Below, one piece after another: positions 15,281 through 26,051 of a DNA stretch of 64,000 nucleotides. Position numbers and translations under genes: made by a program. Below the pieces are notes generated by a model. That model was given only the letters and a program-made list of their open reading frames with translations. It ran no database searches and was not told the DNA's origin. The DNA lies in the NCBI RefSeq assembly GCF_025153455.1, contig NZ_JANZNT010000001.1, positions 2,242,001 through 2,306,000 on the forward strand, written 5' to 3'. Position 1 is the first letter of the stretch. Every line of letters begins with the position of its first letter. Source of the DNA: Sphingomonas sp. BGYR3. GTDB lineage: Bacteria > Pseudomonadota > Alphaproteobacteria > Sphingomonadales > Sphingomonadaceae.

Positions 15281-15598
15281 TCAGCCTGCCGCTTCCTGCT
15301 TGCGACTGCGTCGCCATGCGATGGACTGTCGGTTCAGCGCGGGCAAGTCGGCGGTGCCGGCCAGCACCGCCTCCCCCAGCGCCACGGCGCGGGCGAGCAG
15401 GGCGGCATCCGCATGGGCATAGGCCGGGCGGCCAGCGATGTGATCGTACCAGACGCCGCCTGCCGCATGATCGAGCAGCACGCGCTGAAAGCAATGATCG
15501 GCGCGGATCGGCCAGCGACGTGCACTGGCAATGCCGGGAAGGTCTTGGCGGGTCAGCGCCAGCCAGCGGGATTCAAGCGCGGCGCGGTCGGTGATCAT
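15281..15598 (-). CDS. Small conserved hypothetical protein beside lpdA, 105 aa
   Basis: The protein begins MITDRAALESRWLALTR; the longer frame from 15640 adds 14 residues without a ribosome site. Its features are HCFQRVLLDHAAGG, VWYDHIAGRPAY and a helical region ending ALNRQSIAWRR. Proteins like this occur next to the 2-oxoglutarate dehydrogenase genes in sphingomonads, often labelled as GCN5-related acetyltransferase. I see no acetyl-CoA binding motif that would justify the label. It is downstream of lpdA on the same strand. The function is unknown. Confidence 0.7.
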   Translation of the reverse strand: MITDRAALESRWLALTRQDLPGIASARRWPIRADHCFQRVLLDHAAGGVWYDHIAGRPAYAHADAALLARAVALGEAVLAGTADLPALNRQSIAWRRSRKQEAAG

Positions 15599-15662
15599 GG
15601 CAATTCGATTATCCGGCCGGACGGCACGGGCAAAGCCCATGCCGTCCGCGTCTTGTGCGCCC

Positions 15663-15683
15663 GGGATCAGCAGGGCTGATCCC
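15663..15683 (-). terminator. Perfect 9-bp hairpin downstream of lpdA
   Basis: GGGATCAGC-AGG-GCTGATCCC lies 15 bases beyond the lpdA stop in the direction of transcription. There is no T-run, so it may be a weak terminator or a transcript-stabilising hairpin at the end of the TCA operon. Confidence 0.4.
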
Positions 15684-15697
15684 TTCGCCGACGCGGA

Positions 15698-17092
15698 TCA
15701 GATGTGGATCGGCTTGCCCATCACGGCCATCGCCGCTTCCTTCAGCGCCTCCGGATGCGTGGGGTGGGCGTGGCAGGTCAGTGCGATATCCTCGCTCGTC
15801 GCACCAAACTCCATCGCCTGCGTCGCCTGAGCGATCATGGTGCCCGCGACCGAGGTGATGATCCACACGCCCAGCACCTTGTCCGTCTTGGCATCCGCGA
15901 TGACCTTTACGAAGCCGTCCGGCTCGTGGTTGGTCTTGGCGCGGCTGTTGCCGGCCATCGGGAACTTGCCGACCTTGACCTCGCCCTTTTCCTTGGCCGC
16001 TTCCTCGGTCAGGCCGATGCCCGCGATTTCGGGCATGGTGTAGACGACCGACGGGATCAGATCATGGTTCACGATACCGTGCAGACCGGCGATGTTTTCG
16101 GCAACCGCGATCCCCTCATCCTCTGCCTTGTGGGCGAGCATGGGGCCGGGGACGACGTCGCCGATCGCCCAGATGCCGTCGACGGCGGTCTTGAAGCTGT
16201 GATCGACCTCGATCTGGCCACGCTGGTTGACCGACAGGCCCGCCTTGTCGAGCGACAGGCCGTCGGTGTTGGGCCGGCGGCCGATGGCGACAAGCACCGT
16301 GTCGGCGGTCAGGGTTTCGGCATCGCCGCCCTTGGCCGGTTCGATCGTGACGGTCGCCTTGCCGCCATCCACCGCAACACCGGTTACCTTGGTGCCGGTC
16401 TTGAATTCGATGCCCTGCTTCTTGAACAGCTTCAGCGATTCCTTGCGCACATCGCCGTCGAAGCCTGGAAGGATCTGGTCGAGATATTCGACCACGGTCA
16501 CCTTTGCGCCCAGCCGCTTCCACACGCTGCCGAGTTCAAGGCCGATGACGCCGCCGCCGATGACGACGAGATGCTCAGGCACCTTGGGCAGTTCGAGTGC
16601 GCCGGTGGAATCGACCACGACCTGCTGGTCCACCTCGACGCCGGGCAGCGGGGTGACGGAGGAACCGGTGGCAATGACGATGTGCTTCGCGCTGACCGTC
16701 TGATCGCCGACGGTGACGGTGTGGGCGTCGGTGAACGCGGCGCGGCCCTTGAGCCAGGTGACCTTGTTCTTCTTGAACAGAAACTCGATGCCGCCGGTCA
16801 GGCCCTTCACCGCATCCAGCCGCTGCGCGTGCATGGCGTCGAGGTCGAGGCTCACCTTGTCGAACTTGACGCCCAGCTTGGCCAGCTTGCCGCCGGCCGC
16901 TTCCTCGAACAGCTCGGATGCGTGGAGCAGCGCCTTGGACGGGATGCAGCCGACATTGAGGCAGGTGCCGCCCAGCGTCTCGCGGCTTTCCGCGCACGCG
17001 GTCTTCAGCCCCAGTTGCGCCGCGCGGATCGCAGCGACGTACCCGCCGGGACCGGCACCGATCACCAGGACGTCATAGTCATATTCAGCCAT
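15698..17092 (-). CDS. lpdA: Dihydrolipoyl dehydrogenase (E3)
   Basis: The flavoprotein E3 reoxidises dihydrolipoamide of the 2-oxoglutarate dehydrogenase complex, passing electrons to NAD. The FAD motif GAGPGGYVAAIRAAQ is at the N-terminus, the redox disulfide is in GGTCLNVGCIPSKALLH, the NAD site is GGGVIGLELGSVWKRLG, and the catalytic His-Pro-Glu lies in CHAHPTHPEALKEA. The length (464 residues) is standard. The start MAEYDYDV has a GGAG site; an ATG four codons upstream is less likely. It is the last gene of sucA-sucB-lpdA, 46 bases after sucB with a small hairpin between. Confidence 0.97.
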   Translation of the reverse strand: MAEYDYDVLVIGAGPGGYVAAIRAAQLGLKTACAESRETLGGTCLNVGCIPSKALLHASELFEEAAGGKLAKLGVKFDKVSLDLDAMHAQRLDAVKGLTGGIEFLFKKNKVTWLKGRAAFTDAHTVTVGDQTVSAKHIVIATGSSVTPLPGVEVDQQVVVDSTGALELPKVPEHLVVIGGGVIGLELGSVWKRLGAKVTVVEYLDQILPGFDGDVRKESLKLFKKQGIEFKTGTKVTGVAVDGGKATVTIEPAKGGDAETLTADTVLVAIGRRPNTDGLSLDKAGLSVNQRGQIEVDHSFKTAVDGIWAIGDVVPGPMLAHKAEDEGIAVAENIAGLHGIVNHDLIPSVVYTMPEIAGIGLTEEAAKEKGEVKVGKFPMAGNSRAKTNHEPDGFVKVIADAKTDKVLGVWIITSVAGTMIAQATQAMEFGATSEDIALTCHAHPTHPEALKEAAMAVMGKPIHI

Positions 17093-17105
17093 GTTCTGCT
17101 CCATT

Positions 17106-17127
17106 CGCCCCCGGCAACATGGGGGCG
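17106..17127 (-). repeat. Hairpin between sucB and lpdA
   Basis: CGCCCCC (17106-17112) and GGGGGCG (17121-17127) form a 7-bp stem in the short intergenic gap. Such intra-operon hairpins can set relative expression or mRNA stability; that role is inferred. Confidence 0.35.
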
Positions 17128-17138
17128 GTTTGGCGAAA

Positions 17139-18401
17139 TTACAGGTCGATCAGCAGCCGGGTCGGGTCCTCGATCGCGTTCTTGATCGCGACCAGGAACG
17201 TCACCGCCTCGCGGCCGTCGATCAGGCGGTGGTCGTACGACAGCGCCAGATACATCATCGGGCGCACCACGACCTGGCCGTCGCGCACTACGGGGCGGTC
17301 CTCGATCCGGTGCAGGCCCAGCACTGCGCTCTGCGGCGGGTTGATGATGGGCGTCGACATCAGCGAGCCGAACACACCGCCGTTCGAGATGGTGAAGGTG
17401 CCGCCCTTCATCTCGTCCATCTTGAGCGTGCCGTCCTTGGCGCGCTTGCCGAAATCGCCGATCGTCTTTTCGATGCCAGCGACGGTCAGGCTTTCGGCAT
17501 TGCGGATCACCGGCACGACCAGACCCTGCGGCGCGGAAACCGCGACCGAGATGTCGGCATAGTCGTGATAGACGATTTCATCACCCTGGATCTGCGCATT
17601 GACGCCGGGAATGTCCTTCAGCGCCTGGCACGCGGCCTTCACGAAAAAGCCCATGAAGCCGAGGCGGACGCCGTGCTTTTTCTCGAACAGGTCCTTGTAC
17701 TTGGCCCGCGCCTCGATGACCGCGGTCATGTCGACATCGTTGAAGGTGGTGAGGAGGGCGGCAGTGTCCTGCGCCTCTTTCAGCCGCTTGGCGACGGTCT
17801 GGCGCAGGCGGGTCATGCGGACCCGCTCTTCCCGGCGACCCGGCGCGCTTTCGCTGGCGACCGGCGCGGATGCTGCGGCGGGAGCGGGCGCCGCCGGGGC
17901 GGGCGCGGCCGACTTGCCGGCAGCAGCGGCCTCGACATCTTCCTTGGTGATGCGGCCGTCGCGGCCCGTGCCCTTGATCGAGGACGGATCGACGCCGAGT
18001 TCCAGCACCGCACGGCGCACCGCCGGAGACAGGGCCGCAGCGTCGAGCGCCGGGGCCGACGCGGCGGGAGCGGCAGGCGCAGCCGGAGCGGCAGGGGCAG
18101 CGGGAGCCGCCGGAGCCGCAGGTGCCGCCTCCGCCTTGGGGGCGGCCGGGGCCGCAGCGGCGCCGCCAGCGTCGATCATCGCGATGACCGCGCCGACCTG
18201 AACCGTGTCGCCCACCTTGGCCATATGTTCGCCCATCACCCCGGCGGCGGGGGCGGGCACCTCGACCGACACCTTGTCGGTTTCGAGGCTTGCGATCGGC
18301 TCGTCAGCGGCGACGGCATCGCCCGGCTGTTTCAGCCATTCGCCGATGGTCGCTTCAGTGATCGATTCGCCCAGAACGGGCACTTTGACTTCGGTTGCCA
18401 T
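17139..18401 (-). CDS. sucB: Dihydrolipoamide succinyltransferase (E2 of 2-oxoglutarate dehydrogenase)
   Basis: The N-terminal lipoyl domain carries the lipoylated Lys in [14 protein letters not shown] (near residue 43). A flexible linker of PAA repeats (about 90-118) follows, then a short E1/E3-binding domain ([20 protein letters not shown]). The catalytic domain has a final [12 protein letters not shown] with the active His. The length (420) is typical. It sits 6 bases after sucA in the same direction. The alanine/proline linker gives high GC and long antisense frames, which should not be called as genes. Confidence 0.97.
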   Translation of the reverse strand: MATEVKVPVLGESITEATIGEWLKQPGDAVAADEPIASLETDKVSVEVPAPAAGVMGEHMAKVGDTVQVGAVIAMIDAGGAAAAPAAPKAEAAPAAPAAPAAPAAPAAPAAPAASAPALDAAALSPAVRRAVLELGVDPSSIKGTGRDGRITKEDVEAAAAGKSAAPAPAAPAPAAASAPVASESAPGRREERVRMTRLRQTVAKRLKEAQDTAALLTTFNDVDMTAVIEARAKYKDLFEKKHGVRLGFMGFFVKAACQALKDIPGVNAQIQGDEIVYHDYADISVAVSAPQGLVVPVIRNAESLTVAGIEKTIGDFGKRAKDGTLKMDEMKGGTFTISNGGVFGSLMSTPIINPPQSAVLGLHRIEDRPVVRDGQVVVRPMMYLALSYDHRLIDGREAVTFLVAIKNAIEDPTRLLIDL

Positions 18402-18407
18402 CGTTTC

Positions 18408-21338
18408 TTATCCCTTCCGCGTCCGGCGGACTTCTTCGCGTACATTATGGCCCAGCGCATCGGCGATCAGCGCGCCCTGCTCCAGCTGGTGCCGCTTCAT
18501 CAGGCCCGTCGCGGGCGATGCGGCGCCCGCACGGCCGGCATAGCGCGGCCGCTGGGGCTTGACGCCGGCATCGATCAGGCACTGTTCGATCAGCGGTTCG
18601 ACAAAGAACCAGTAGCCGTTGTTCTTCGGCTCTTCCTGCGCCCAGACGACCTCTTCAAGGTTCGCCATCCGCTTCAGCCGCACGGTCAGCGGATCGCCGG
18701 GGAAGGGATAGAGCTGTTCGATGCGGACGATGGCCGTGTGCTTGTCCTCTGCCGCGTCACGCGCTTCCATCAGGTCATAGGCGACCTTGCCCGTGCACAG
18801 CACCAGCCGCTTCACATCGGCATCGGCCGGCCCGTTGGGATCGGACAGGATGCGCATGAAATGCGTGTCGTCCAGGAAGTCCTGCGTTTTCGAAACCGCC
18901 ATCTTGTGCCGCAGCAGCGATTTCGGCGTCATCAGCACCAGCGGCTTGCGGAAATTGCGGCGCATCTGGCGGCGCAGCAGGTGGAAATAATTGGCGGGTG
19001 TGGTCACGTTCGCGACCTGCATATTGTCCTGAGCGCACAGTTGCAGGAAGCGTTCCGGCCGGGCGGAGCTGTGTTCCGGCCCCTGACCCTCATAGCCATG
19101 GGGCAGCAGCATGACGAGGCCGTTGGCGCGCAGCCACTTGATCTCGCCCGCGGCGATGAACTGATCGATCATGATCTGCGCACCATTGGCGAAATCGCCG
19201 AACTGCGCCTCCCACAACACCAGCGTCTTGGGGTCGGCCAGCGCATAGCCATATTCGAAGCCGAGCACGCCATATTCGGACAGCGGGCTGTCCAGCACCT
19301 CGAAACTGCCGTGCGGGATTTCCATCAGCGGCACGTATTTGTGCTCGTCGGTCTGATCGACCCAGACGGCGTGCCGCTGGCTGAAGGTGCCGCGCCCGGA
19401 ATCCTGACCCGACAGGCGGACCCCGAACCCCTCGGACAGCAGCGAGCCGAACGCCAGCGCCTCGCCGGTCGCCCAGTCAAAGCCCTCACCGCTGGCGAAC
19501 ATCTGCCGCTTGGCATCGAGGACGCGGGTCAGCGTCTTGTGAATCTGAATGCTGGCCGGAACCTCGGTCAGCGTGCGGCCCAGGCTGTCGAACAGCTTGC
19601 GATCGATGCCGGTATCCACGGCGCGGCGCGCGCTTTCGGGGTCGGCAGGCGCGGACAGGCCGGACCAGCGCCCGGCGAACCAGTCCGCCTTGTTCGGCTT
19701 GTAATTGGCACCGGCCTTGAACTCGTCTTCGAGCAGGTCGGTGAACTGCTTCACCTTGCCCTCGACAAAGCTGGCGTCGATCACGCCCTGGCTCGACAGT
19801 TTCTGGCCATAGACGTCGCTGACCGGCGGATGCTGGCGGATCTTTGCGTACATCAGCGGCTGGGTGAAGCTCGGCTCGTCGCCCTCGTTATGGCCGAAGC
19901 GGCGATAGCACCACATGTCGATGACGATGTCGCGGTGGAACTTCTGCCGGAACTCGATCGCCATCTTGCAGGCAAAGGTCACCGCTTCCGGATCATCGCC
20001 ATTGACGTGCAGGATCGGCGCCTGAACCCCCTTTGCCACGTCCGACGGATAGGGCGAGGAACGGGCGAATTGCGGCGAGGTGGTGAAGCCAACCTGATTG
20101 TTGATGATGAAGTGGACGCAGCCACCGGTGTTGTAGCCACGGATGCCGGAAAAGCCGAGGCATTCCCAAACGATCCCCTGGCCAGCGAACGCCGCATCGC
20201 CATGGATCAGCACGGGCAGCACCTGCTCATGCGCCTCAAGGTCGCCGCGCATCGTCTGAAGCGCGCGCACCTTGCCCAGCACGACGGGATCGACCGCTTC
20301 CAGGTGCGAGGGGTTGGCCACCAGCGACATATGGACGGTGGTGCCGTCAAATTCGCGGTCGGTGCTGGACCCCAGGTGATATTTGACGTCGCCCGAACCG
20401 CCGATTTCATCGGGGTTGGCCGATCCGCCGGCAAATTCGTGGAAGATCACGCGATAGGGCTTGCCCATCACATTGGCGAGCATGTTCAGCCGGCCGCGAT
20501 GGGCCATGCCGTACACGATTTCGCGCACGCCCATCTGGCCGCCATATTTGATGATGGCTTCCATCGCAGGGATCATCGCTTCGCCGCCATCCAGGCCGAA
20601 CCGCTTGGTGCCGACATATTTCTTGCCGAGGAATTTTTCCCACTGCTCGGCCTCGATCACCTTGGACAGGATTGCCTTCTTGCCCTCTGGCGTGAAGTCG
20701 ATCGCCTTGTCCTGACCCTCGATCCGGTCCTGAAGGAAACGGCGCTCCTCCACATCGGCGATGTGCATGTATTCCAGGCCGACATTGCCGCAATAATTGC
20801 GGCGCAGGATATCGACCAGTTCGCGGACCGTCGCGGTCTGCAGCCCCAGCGCGCCGCCCAGATAGACGGGGCGGTCAATCTCGCTGTCGGGAAAGCCGTG
20901 ATATTCGGTTTTCAGGTCGTCCGGCAGCTCGCGGTTGGACAGGCCGAGCGGATCGAGATTGGCGGCCAGGTGCCCGCGCACGCGATAGGTGCGGATCAGC
21001 ATCATCGCGCGGATCGAATCGCCCGCGGCCTGCGCGATCTGCTCCGCCGAGGGAGCCGCGGCGGGCGCGGCCTTGGCCGGGGCGCCGGGCCGTGCGGGCT
21101 TGGGCGCGGCCTCCATCTGGGTGGGGTCGAGACCGGCGGTCAGCGCATCGGTTTCGGTCAGCGGCCAGCCCTTGCGCTGCCAGCTTGGCCCGGACACCGC
21201 GCCCTCCAGCCCGTCGAACCAGGCCTGCCAGCCCGGTTCGACCGAGCCGGGATCCTGCCGATATTTGGCGTAGAGCGATTCGACGAACGCGGGGCTGACC
21301 CCGGCGACGGCATCGAAATCCAGACCTTCGTAACCCAT
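18408..21338 (-). CDS. sucA: 2-oxoglutarate dehydrogenase E1 component
   Basis: This thiamine-diphosphate enzyme decarboxylates 2-oxoglutarate and succinylates the lipoyl group of SucB. The N-terminal segment (SLYAKYRQDPGSVEPGWQAWF) matches the E2-binding tail. A central YGMAHRGRLNMLANV, the NNQVGFTTSP stretch and the GDEPSFTQPLMY region are family hallmarks, and LPHGYEGQGPEHSSARPERF lies in the C-terminal third. The length from MGYEGLDF is about 976 residues. That start has GGAGG five bases before it; an in-frame ATG four codons upstream is unlikely. It is followed by sucB with a 6-base gap. Confidence 0.97.
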   Translation of the reverse strand: MGYEGLDFDAVAGVSPAFVESLYAKYRQDPGSVEPGWQAWFDGLEGAVSGPSWQRKGWPLTETDALTAGLDPTQMEAAPKPARPGAPAKAAPAAAPSAEQIAQAAGDSIRAMMLIRTYRVRGHLAANLDPLGLSNRELPDDLKTEYHGFPDSEIDRPVYLGGALGLQTATVRELVDILRRNYCGNVGLEYMHIADVEERRFLQDRIEGQDKAIDFTPEGKKAILSKVIEAEQWEKFLGKKYVGTKRFGLDGGEAMIPAMEAIIKYGGQMGVREIVYGMAHRGRLNMLANVMGKPYRVIFHEFAGGSANPDEIGGSGDVKYHLGSSTDREFDGTTVHMSLVANPSHLEAVDPVVLGKVRALQTMRGDLEAHEQVLPVLIHGDAAFAGQGIVWECLGFSGIRGYNTGGCVHFIINNQVGFTTSPQFARSSPYPSDVAKGVQAPILHVNGDDPEAVTFACKMAIEFRQKFHRDIVIDMWCYRRFGHNEGDEPSFTQPLMYAKIRQHPPVSDVYGQKLSSQGVIDASFVEGKVKQFTDLLEDEFKAGANYKPNKADWFAGRWSGLSAPADPESARRAVDTGIDRKLFDSLGRTLTEVPASIQIHKTLTRVLDAKRQMFASGEGFDWATGEALAFGSLLSEGFGVRLSGQDSGRGTFSQRHAVWVDQTDEHKYVPLMEIPHGSFEVLDSPLSEYGVLGFEYGYALADPKTLVLWEAQFGDFANGAQIMIDQFIAAGEIKWLRANGLVMLLPHGYEGQGPEHSSARPERFLQLCAQDNMQVANVTTPANYFHLLRRQMRRNFRKPLVLMTPKSLLRHKMAVSKTQDFLDDTHFMRILSDPNGPADADVKRLVLCTGKVAYDLMEARDAAEDKHTAIVRIEQLYPFPGDPLTVRLKRMANLEEVVWAQEEPKNNGYWFFVEPLIEQCLIDAGVKPQRPRYAGRAGAASPATGLMKRHQLEQGALIADALGHNVREEVRRTRKG

Positions 21339-21350
21339 GACAACCTCCAT

Positions 21351-21526
21351 CCCTCTCCCGCTGGCGGGAGAGGGTTGCGCAGACTTGGCCCGGACCTGAT
21401 CCGGGCTTAGTCGAAGCTGGGTGAGGGTGGGCTTTCCTTGCTGAGGCGAAGGCCACCCTCATCCAACTGCACCTAAGCGCTTGCGGCGCCAAGGTTCCGT
21501 ATCCTTCTCCCGCCAGCGGGAGAAGG
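21351..21526. repeat. REP/REPIN-like palindromic intergenic element between sucD and sucA
   Basis: Two near-identical hairpins face each other: CCCTCTCCCGC-TG-GCGGGAGAGGG (21351-21374) and CCTTCTCCCGC-CA-GCGGGAGAAGG (21503-21526). Between them is a second nested dyad (GGGTGAGGGTGG near 21419-21430, CCACCCTCATCC near 21452-21463). The whole can fold into one long structure. Paired inverted palindromes of this kind are typical of REPIN-like elements and occur in many copies in genomes. It occupies the sucD-sucA gap and may affect the operon transcript. Confidence 0.7.
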
Positions 21527-21535
21527 GTTAAGGGT

Positions 21536-22426
21536 TCACCCCTTCAGCACCTCGACCAGCGTTTCGCCGAGCAGCGAGGGGCTGGGCGAGACGCGGATGC
21601 CGGCGCTTTCCATCGCGGCGATCTTGTCCTCTGCGCCGCCTTGCCCGCCGGACACGATCGCACCGGCATGGCCCATGCGGCGACCCGGAGGGGCGGTGCG
21701 GCCGGCGATGAAGCCGACCATCGGCTTCTTGCGGCCGCGCTTTGCCTCGTCCTTCAGGAACTGCGCCGCTTCTTCCTCGGCGCTGCCGCCGATTTCGCCG
21801 ATCATGATGATGGATTCGGTCGCATCATCCGCCAGGAACAGTTCCAGCACGTCGATGAAGTTGGTGCCGTTCACCGGATCGCCGCCGATGCCGACCGCGG
21901 TCGTCTGACCCAGGCCCGCATTGGTCGTCTGGAACACCGCTTCATAGGTAAGCGTGCCCGACCGGGAAACAACGCCGACCGACCCCTTGGAAAAGATCGA
22001 ACCGGGCATGATGCCGATCTTGCATTCGCCGGGCGTCAGCACGCCGGGGCAGTTCGGGCCGATCAGCCGCGACTTCGACCCCGACAGCGCGCGCTTGACG
22101 CGGACCATGTCGAGCACCGGGATGCCTTCGGTGATCGCGACGATCAGCGGCACTTCGGCGTCGATCGCCTCCAGGATCGAATCGGCGGCGAAGGGCGGCG
22201 GCACATAGATGACGGACGCGGTTGCGCCGGTCTTTGCCACCGCTTCGGCCACGGTGTCGAAATTGGGCAGGCCCAGTTCCTCATGGATCGTGCCGCCCTT
22301 GCCGGGCGTCACGCCGCCGACCATCTGCGTGCCGTAATCCAGCGCCGCCTTGGTATGGAAGGTGCCGGTCTTGCCGGTCATCCCCTGGGTGATGACCTTG
22401 GTATTCTTGTCGACGAGGATGCTCAT
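21536..22426 (-). CDS. sucD: Succinate-CoA ligase, alpha subunit
   Basis: The alpha subunit binds CoA and carries the phosphohistidine. It has the N-terminal [20 protein letters not shown], the CoA-binding region [17 protein letters not shown], the [18 protein letters not shown] stretch and the catalytic [17 protein letters not shown]. The length is 296 residues. It lies between mdh and sucA on the minus strand. The usual partner sucC (beta subunit) is not beside it: only 49 bases separate sucD from mdh. The beta subunit must be encoded elsewhere. Confidence 0.96.
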   Translation of the reverse strand: MSILVDKNTKVITQGMTGKTGTFHTKAALDYGTQMVGGVTPGKGGTIHEELGLPNFDTVAEAVAKTGATASVIYVPPPFAADSILEAIDAEVPLIVAITEGIPVLDMVRVKRALSGSKSRLIGPNCPGVLTPGECKIGIMPGSIFSKGSVGVVSRSGTLTYEAVFQTTNAGLGQTTAVGIGGDPVNGTNFIDVLELFLADDATESIIMIGEIGGSAEEEAAQFLKDEAKRGRKKPMVGFIAGRTAPPGRRMGHAGAIVSGGQGGAEDKIAAMESAGIRVSPSPSLLGETLVEVLKG

Positions 22427-22446
22427 CTAGTCTTCGCTCCCTTGTT

Positions 22447-22464
22447 CCCCGGCAATGGCCGGGG
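22447..22464 (-). repeat. Hairpin between mdh and sucD
   Basis: CCCCGGC-AATG-GCCGGGG forms a 7-bp stem in the 49-base gap, comparable with the hairpin between sucB and lpdA. It may tune downstream expression; there is no T-run. Confidence 0.35.
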
Positions 22465-22475
22465 CAGCGCTAATT

Positions 22476-23522
<1,047 letters not shown>

Positions 23523-23664
23523 CTAAAGAATCATGAAAATCCGGGAAATCTTTGCATATGCGAATAATGTGCAATAAGCACTTTTGGCGGGCAAAGGGCG
23601 GGCGTGACAAGCGTTAGGCGCTCTGGCACGCTGCGGCTCTCTTTCCCATGGGAGCACAGATCGG

Positions 23665-24879
23665 ATGAAGCGGATTCGGGCCGGGTTGCTGAGTGCGGGC
23701 ATGATGGTTGCGGGAATCGGGGCGGCGGCGCTGGCGGCCGATCCGGCGCCGCGGGTTCGCCCGCCCGCCCTGGCCCAAGTGGAAACCGTGGTGGTGGCAA
23801 AGGGCGTGCCGATGCCCCGGTTCCGCGTCGACGCCGCCTGGCCGACGCTGCCTGCCGACCTGATGCTGGGGCAGGTTTCGGGCGTTGCCGTCGATGGCGA
23901 TGACGATGTGTGGGTCGTCCACCGCCCCCATTCGCTTGGCCCGACCGACACGGGCGCCGCACAGACCCCGCCGATTGCCGTCTGCTGCAAGCCGGCACCC
24001 ACGGTCGTCCGGTTCAGCCGGGAGGGCGCGTATCTGGCCGGATGGGGCCTGCCCGATACCGGCCCGGTGCTGGACGGGGTGAACCAGTGGCCGAAAAGCA
24101 TTCACGGCGTTTATGTCGACACGGCAAAGACGGTGTGGTTCGGCGGCAATGGCGATGGCGACCATGCGGTGCTGAACTTTACCGCCGATGGCAAGTTCAT
24201 CCGCGCCTATGGCCGGCGCGAGCAGACCGGCGGCAATGCGGACCTCACGACATTCGGCAATCCGGCGGACGTGTTTCACGAGGATGGCGAGCTGCTGATC
24301 GCCGACGGGTACAAGAACAAGCGGATCATCGGGTTCGACAGCCGGACCAACCGGAACACGGCAGCGTTCGGTGCCTATGGCGGTCCCGCAACCGGCCCGG
24401 CCCGTGCCGGCAATTTCGATCAGAGCCAGGCGACCAGCACCGGCGATGGCGGGGCCAATCCGGCGTCCAGAAGCTTTGGCGACATCGTGCATTGCATCGT
24501 CAAGACGAAGGACGACCATTATTATGTCTGCGACCGGCGCAACAACCGGGCGCAGCTGTACCGCAAGCGCGCCGGCAACTTCGAGTTCGTCCGCGACCTG
24601 GTGATCGCGCCGGAAACCGGCGGCACGCGGACCGTGACCGACATCGCGATGAGCCCGGACGAGAAATATCTGTATGTCGCCGACATGATGAACGGCCGCA
24701 TCTGGATCCTGCTGCGCGAAACGCATCAGGTGCTCGGCGCGATCGGCCGCAACGGGCGGCAGGCGGGCGAGTTCATCTGGCTGCACAGCATCGACACGGA
24801 TTCGCAGGGCAATATCTATGCGACCGAGGTGAATACCGGCCGCCGCGTGCAGAAATTCGTGTTCGAAGGCGTGCGCTGA
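23665..24879 (+). CDS. Secreted NHL-repeat beta-propeller protein, 404 aa
   Basis: A signal peptide (MKRIRAGLLSAGMMVAGIGAAALAA, cleavage near residue 25) is followed by repeated NHL-type strands such as VSGVAVDGDDDVWVVHRP, GVYVDTAKTVWFGG, DIAMSPDEKYLYVADMMNG and HSIDTDSQGNIYATEVNTG. This layout suggests a six-bladed propeller in the periplasm. Two adjacent cysteines (AVCCKPAP) near residue 110 are unusual for the fold. Resemblance to peptidyl-amidoglycolate lyase-type propellers is loose. It is transcribed alone, opposite to mdh and zapE. The ligand or activity is unknown. Confidence 0.8.
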   Translation: MKRIRAGLLSAGMMVAGIGAAALAADPAPRVRPPALAQVETVVVAKGVPMPRFRVDAAWPTLPADLMLGQVSGVAVDGDDDVWVVHRPHSLGPTDTGAAQTPPIAVCCKPAPTVVRFSREGAYLAGWGLPDTGPVLDGVNQWPKSIHGVYVDTAKTVWFGGNGDGDHAVLNFTADGKFIRAYGRREQTGGNADLTTFGNPADVFHEDGELLIADGYKNKRIIGFDSRTNRNTAAFGAYGGPATGPARAGNFDQSQATSTGDGGANPASRSFGDIVHCIVKTKDDHYYVCDRRNNRAQLYRKRAGNFEFVRDLVIAPETGGTRTVTDIAMSPDEKYLYVADMMNGRIWILLRETHQVLGAIGRNGRQAGEFIWLHSIDTDSQGNIYATEVNTGRRVQKFVFEGVR

Positions 24880-24898
24880 CCGGATCGTCGGCGCAGGC

Positions 24899-26011
24899 TC
24901 AGTCCGCGCCGTGCCCCTTGGCCAGATAGTCGAAGCTGCGCATTTCGTTGAGGCGGCTGACCGTGCGCTGAAATTCGAACCGGCCATCGCCCGTGGCATA
25001 CAGGTCCTCGGGCGCGGCGTCGGCGGCGGCCAGCAGCTTGACCTTGTGTTCGTACAGCGCGTCGATCAGCGTGACGAAGCGCGCCGCCTCGTTGCGGTTT
25101 TCCGGGCCAAGGCGCGGGATGCCGACCAGGATGACGGTGTGGAACCGGCGGGCGACCGCCAGATAATCCGCTGCGCCGCGCGCTTCGCCGCACAGCCGTT
25201 TGAAGCTGAATACCGCAACGCCCTTAAGCGATTTGGGCACGTGGAGCATGCGGCCGCCGCCCACGTCCAGTTCCTCGACCGGCACTTTCGCCCGGTCCTC
25301 GACCGGATAGTCGGTCAGGCGGAAAAAGGCGGCCGAAAGCGCGGCCGTCGCCTCCGGCCCGTTCGGCACCAGCCAGGTGTCGATGCGGCCCAGCCGGTCC
25401 AGCCGGTAATCCACCGGACCGTTCAGCGCGACCACATCGCATTTCTGCTGAATGAGGTCGATGAACGGCAGGAACAGCGACCGGTTGATCCCGTCCTTGT
25501 ACAGGTCGGTCGGCGCGCGGTTGGACGTTGCCACGATAGTGACGCCGCGATCGAACATCGCCGTGAACAGCCGCGACAGGACGGCGGCATCGGCGGGATT
25601 GTTGACGATCATCTCGTCAAAGGCGAGCAGCCGCACCTCTTCCGACATGGTGGCGGCGACCGGCTGAATGGGGTCGGGCACCTGACTGCCGCGGGCGATG
25701 TGCAGGCGGTGATGCACCTCCTGCATAAAGGCATGGAAATGCACGCGGCGCTTTCGCCGGATATCCAGATGCTGAAAGAACAGGTCCATCAGCATGGATT
25801 TGCCGCGCCCGACATCGCCCCACAGATAGACGCCGCGCGGCGGATCGGGCAGGCGGCCGAGCAGTTTCCACAGGGTCGATCCGCGTTTCGGCACCGCCTC
25901 CAGCGCCGTGGCCAGTTCGGCCAGCCGCTCCGCAGCCGCGGCCTGAGTGGCGTCCGGGCGCAGTTCGCCACCCGCAATTAGGGCGCGATACGCGGAAAGG
26001 ACCGCGCTCAT
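24899..26011 (-). CDS. zapE: Cell division ATPase ZapE (AFG1-like)
   Basis: This is an AAA-type ATPase of about 370 residues, with Walker A GDVGRGKSMLMDLFF, Walker B LLAFDEMIVNN, sensor TSNRAPTDLYKDG and the AFG1 C-terminal ARFVTLIDALYEHKVKLL. In E. coli ZapE binds the Z-ring; the homologue AFG1 handles mitochondrial respiratory proteins. Its place next to sdhB and mdh fits the common alphaproteobacterial linkage with succinate dehydrogenase. The start is MSAVLSAYRAL; an upstream ATG five codons earlier is less likely. Confidence 0.92.
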   Translation of the reverse strand: MSAVLSAYRALIAGGELRPDATQAAAAERLAELATALEAVPKRGSTLWKLLGRLPDPPRGVYLWGDVGRGKSMLMDLFFQHLDIRRKRRVHFHAFMQEVHHRLHIARGSQVPDPIQPVAATMSEEVRLLAFDEMIVNNPADAAVLSRLFTAMFDRGVTIVATSNRAPTDLYKDGINRSLFLPFIDLIQQKCDVVALNGPVDYRLDRLGRIDTWLVPNGPEATAALSAAFFRLTDYPVEDRAKVPVEELDVGGGRMLHVPKSLKGVAVFSFKRLCGEARGAADYLAVARRFHTVILVGIPRLGPENRNEAARFVTLIDALYEHKVKLLAAADAAPEDLYATGDGRFEFQRTVSRLNEMRSFDYLAKGHGAD

Positions 26012-26051
26012 CAGCGCGGTCCCCATCCATTCCGTTCAGGCATGGCGCGCG

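Noticed and set aside
17875..18150. GC-rich repetitive stretch in sucB as a mobile or CRISPR-like repeat
   Set aside because: It encodes the Pro-Ala-Ala interdomain linker normal for E2 enzymes; no regular spacers are present.
17091..21410. Very long plus-strand open frame (1439 codons) across lpdA-sucA
   Set aside because: It lies antisense to sucA and sucB, which are strongly supported by motifs. The composition (His, Arg, Asp, Gln-rich, no domain) is the known mirror of high-GC coding sequence.
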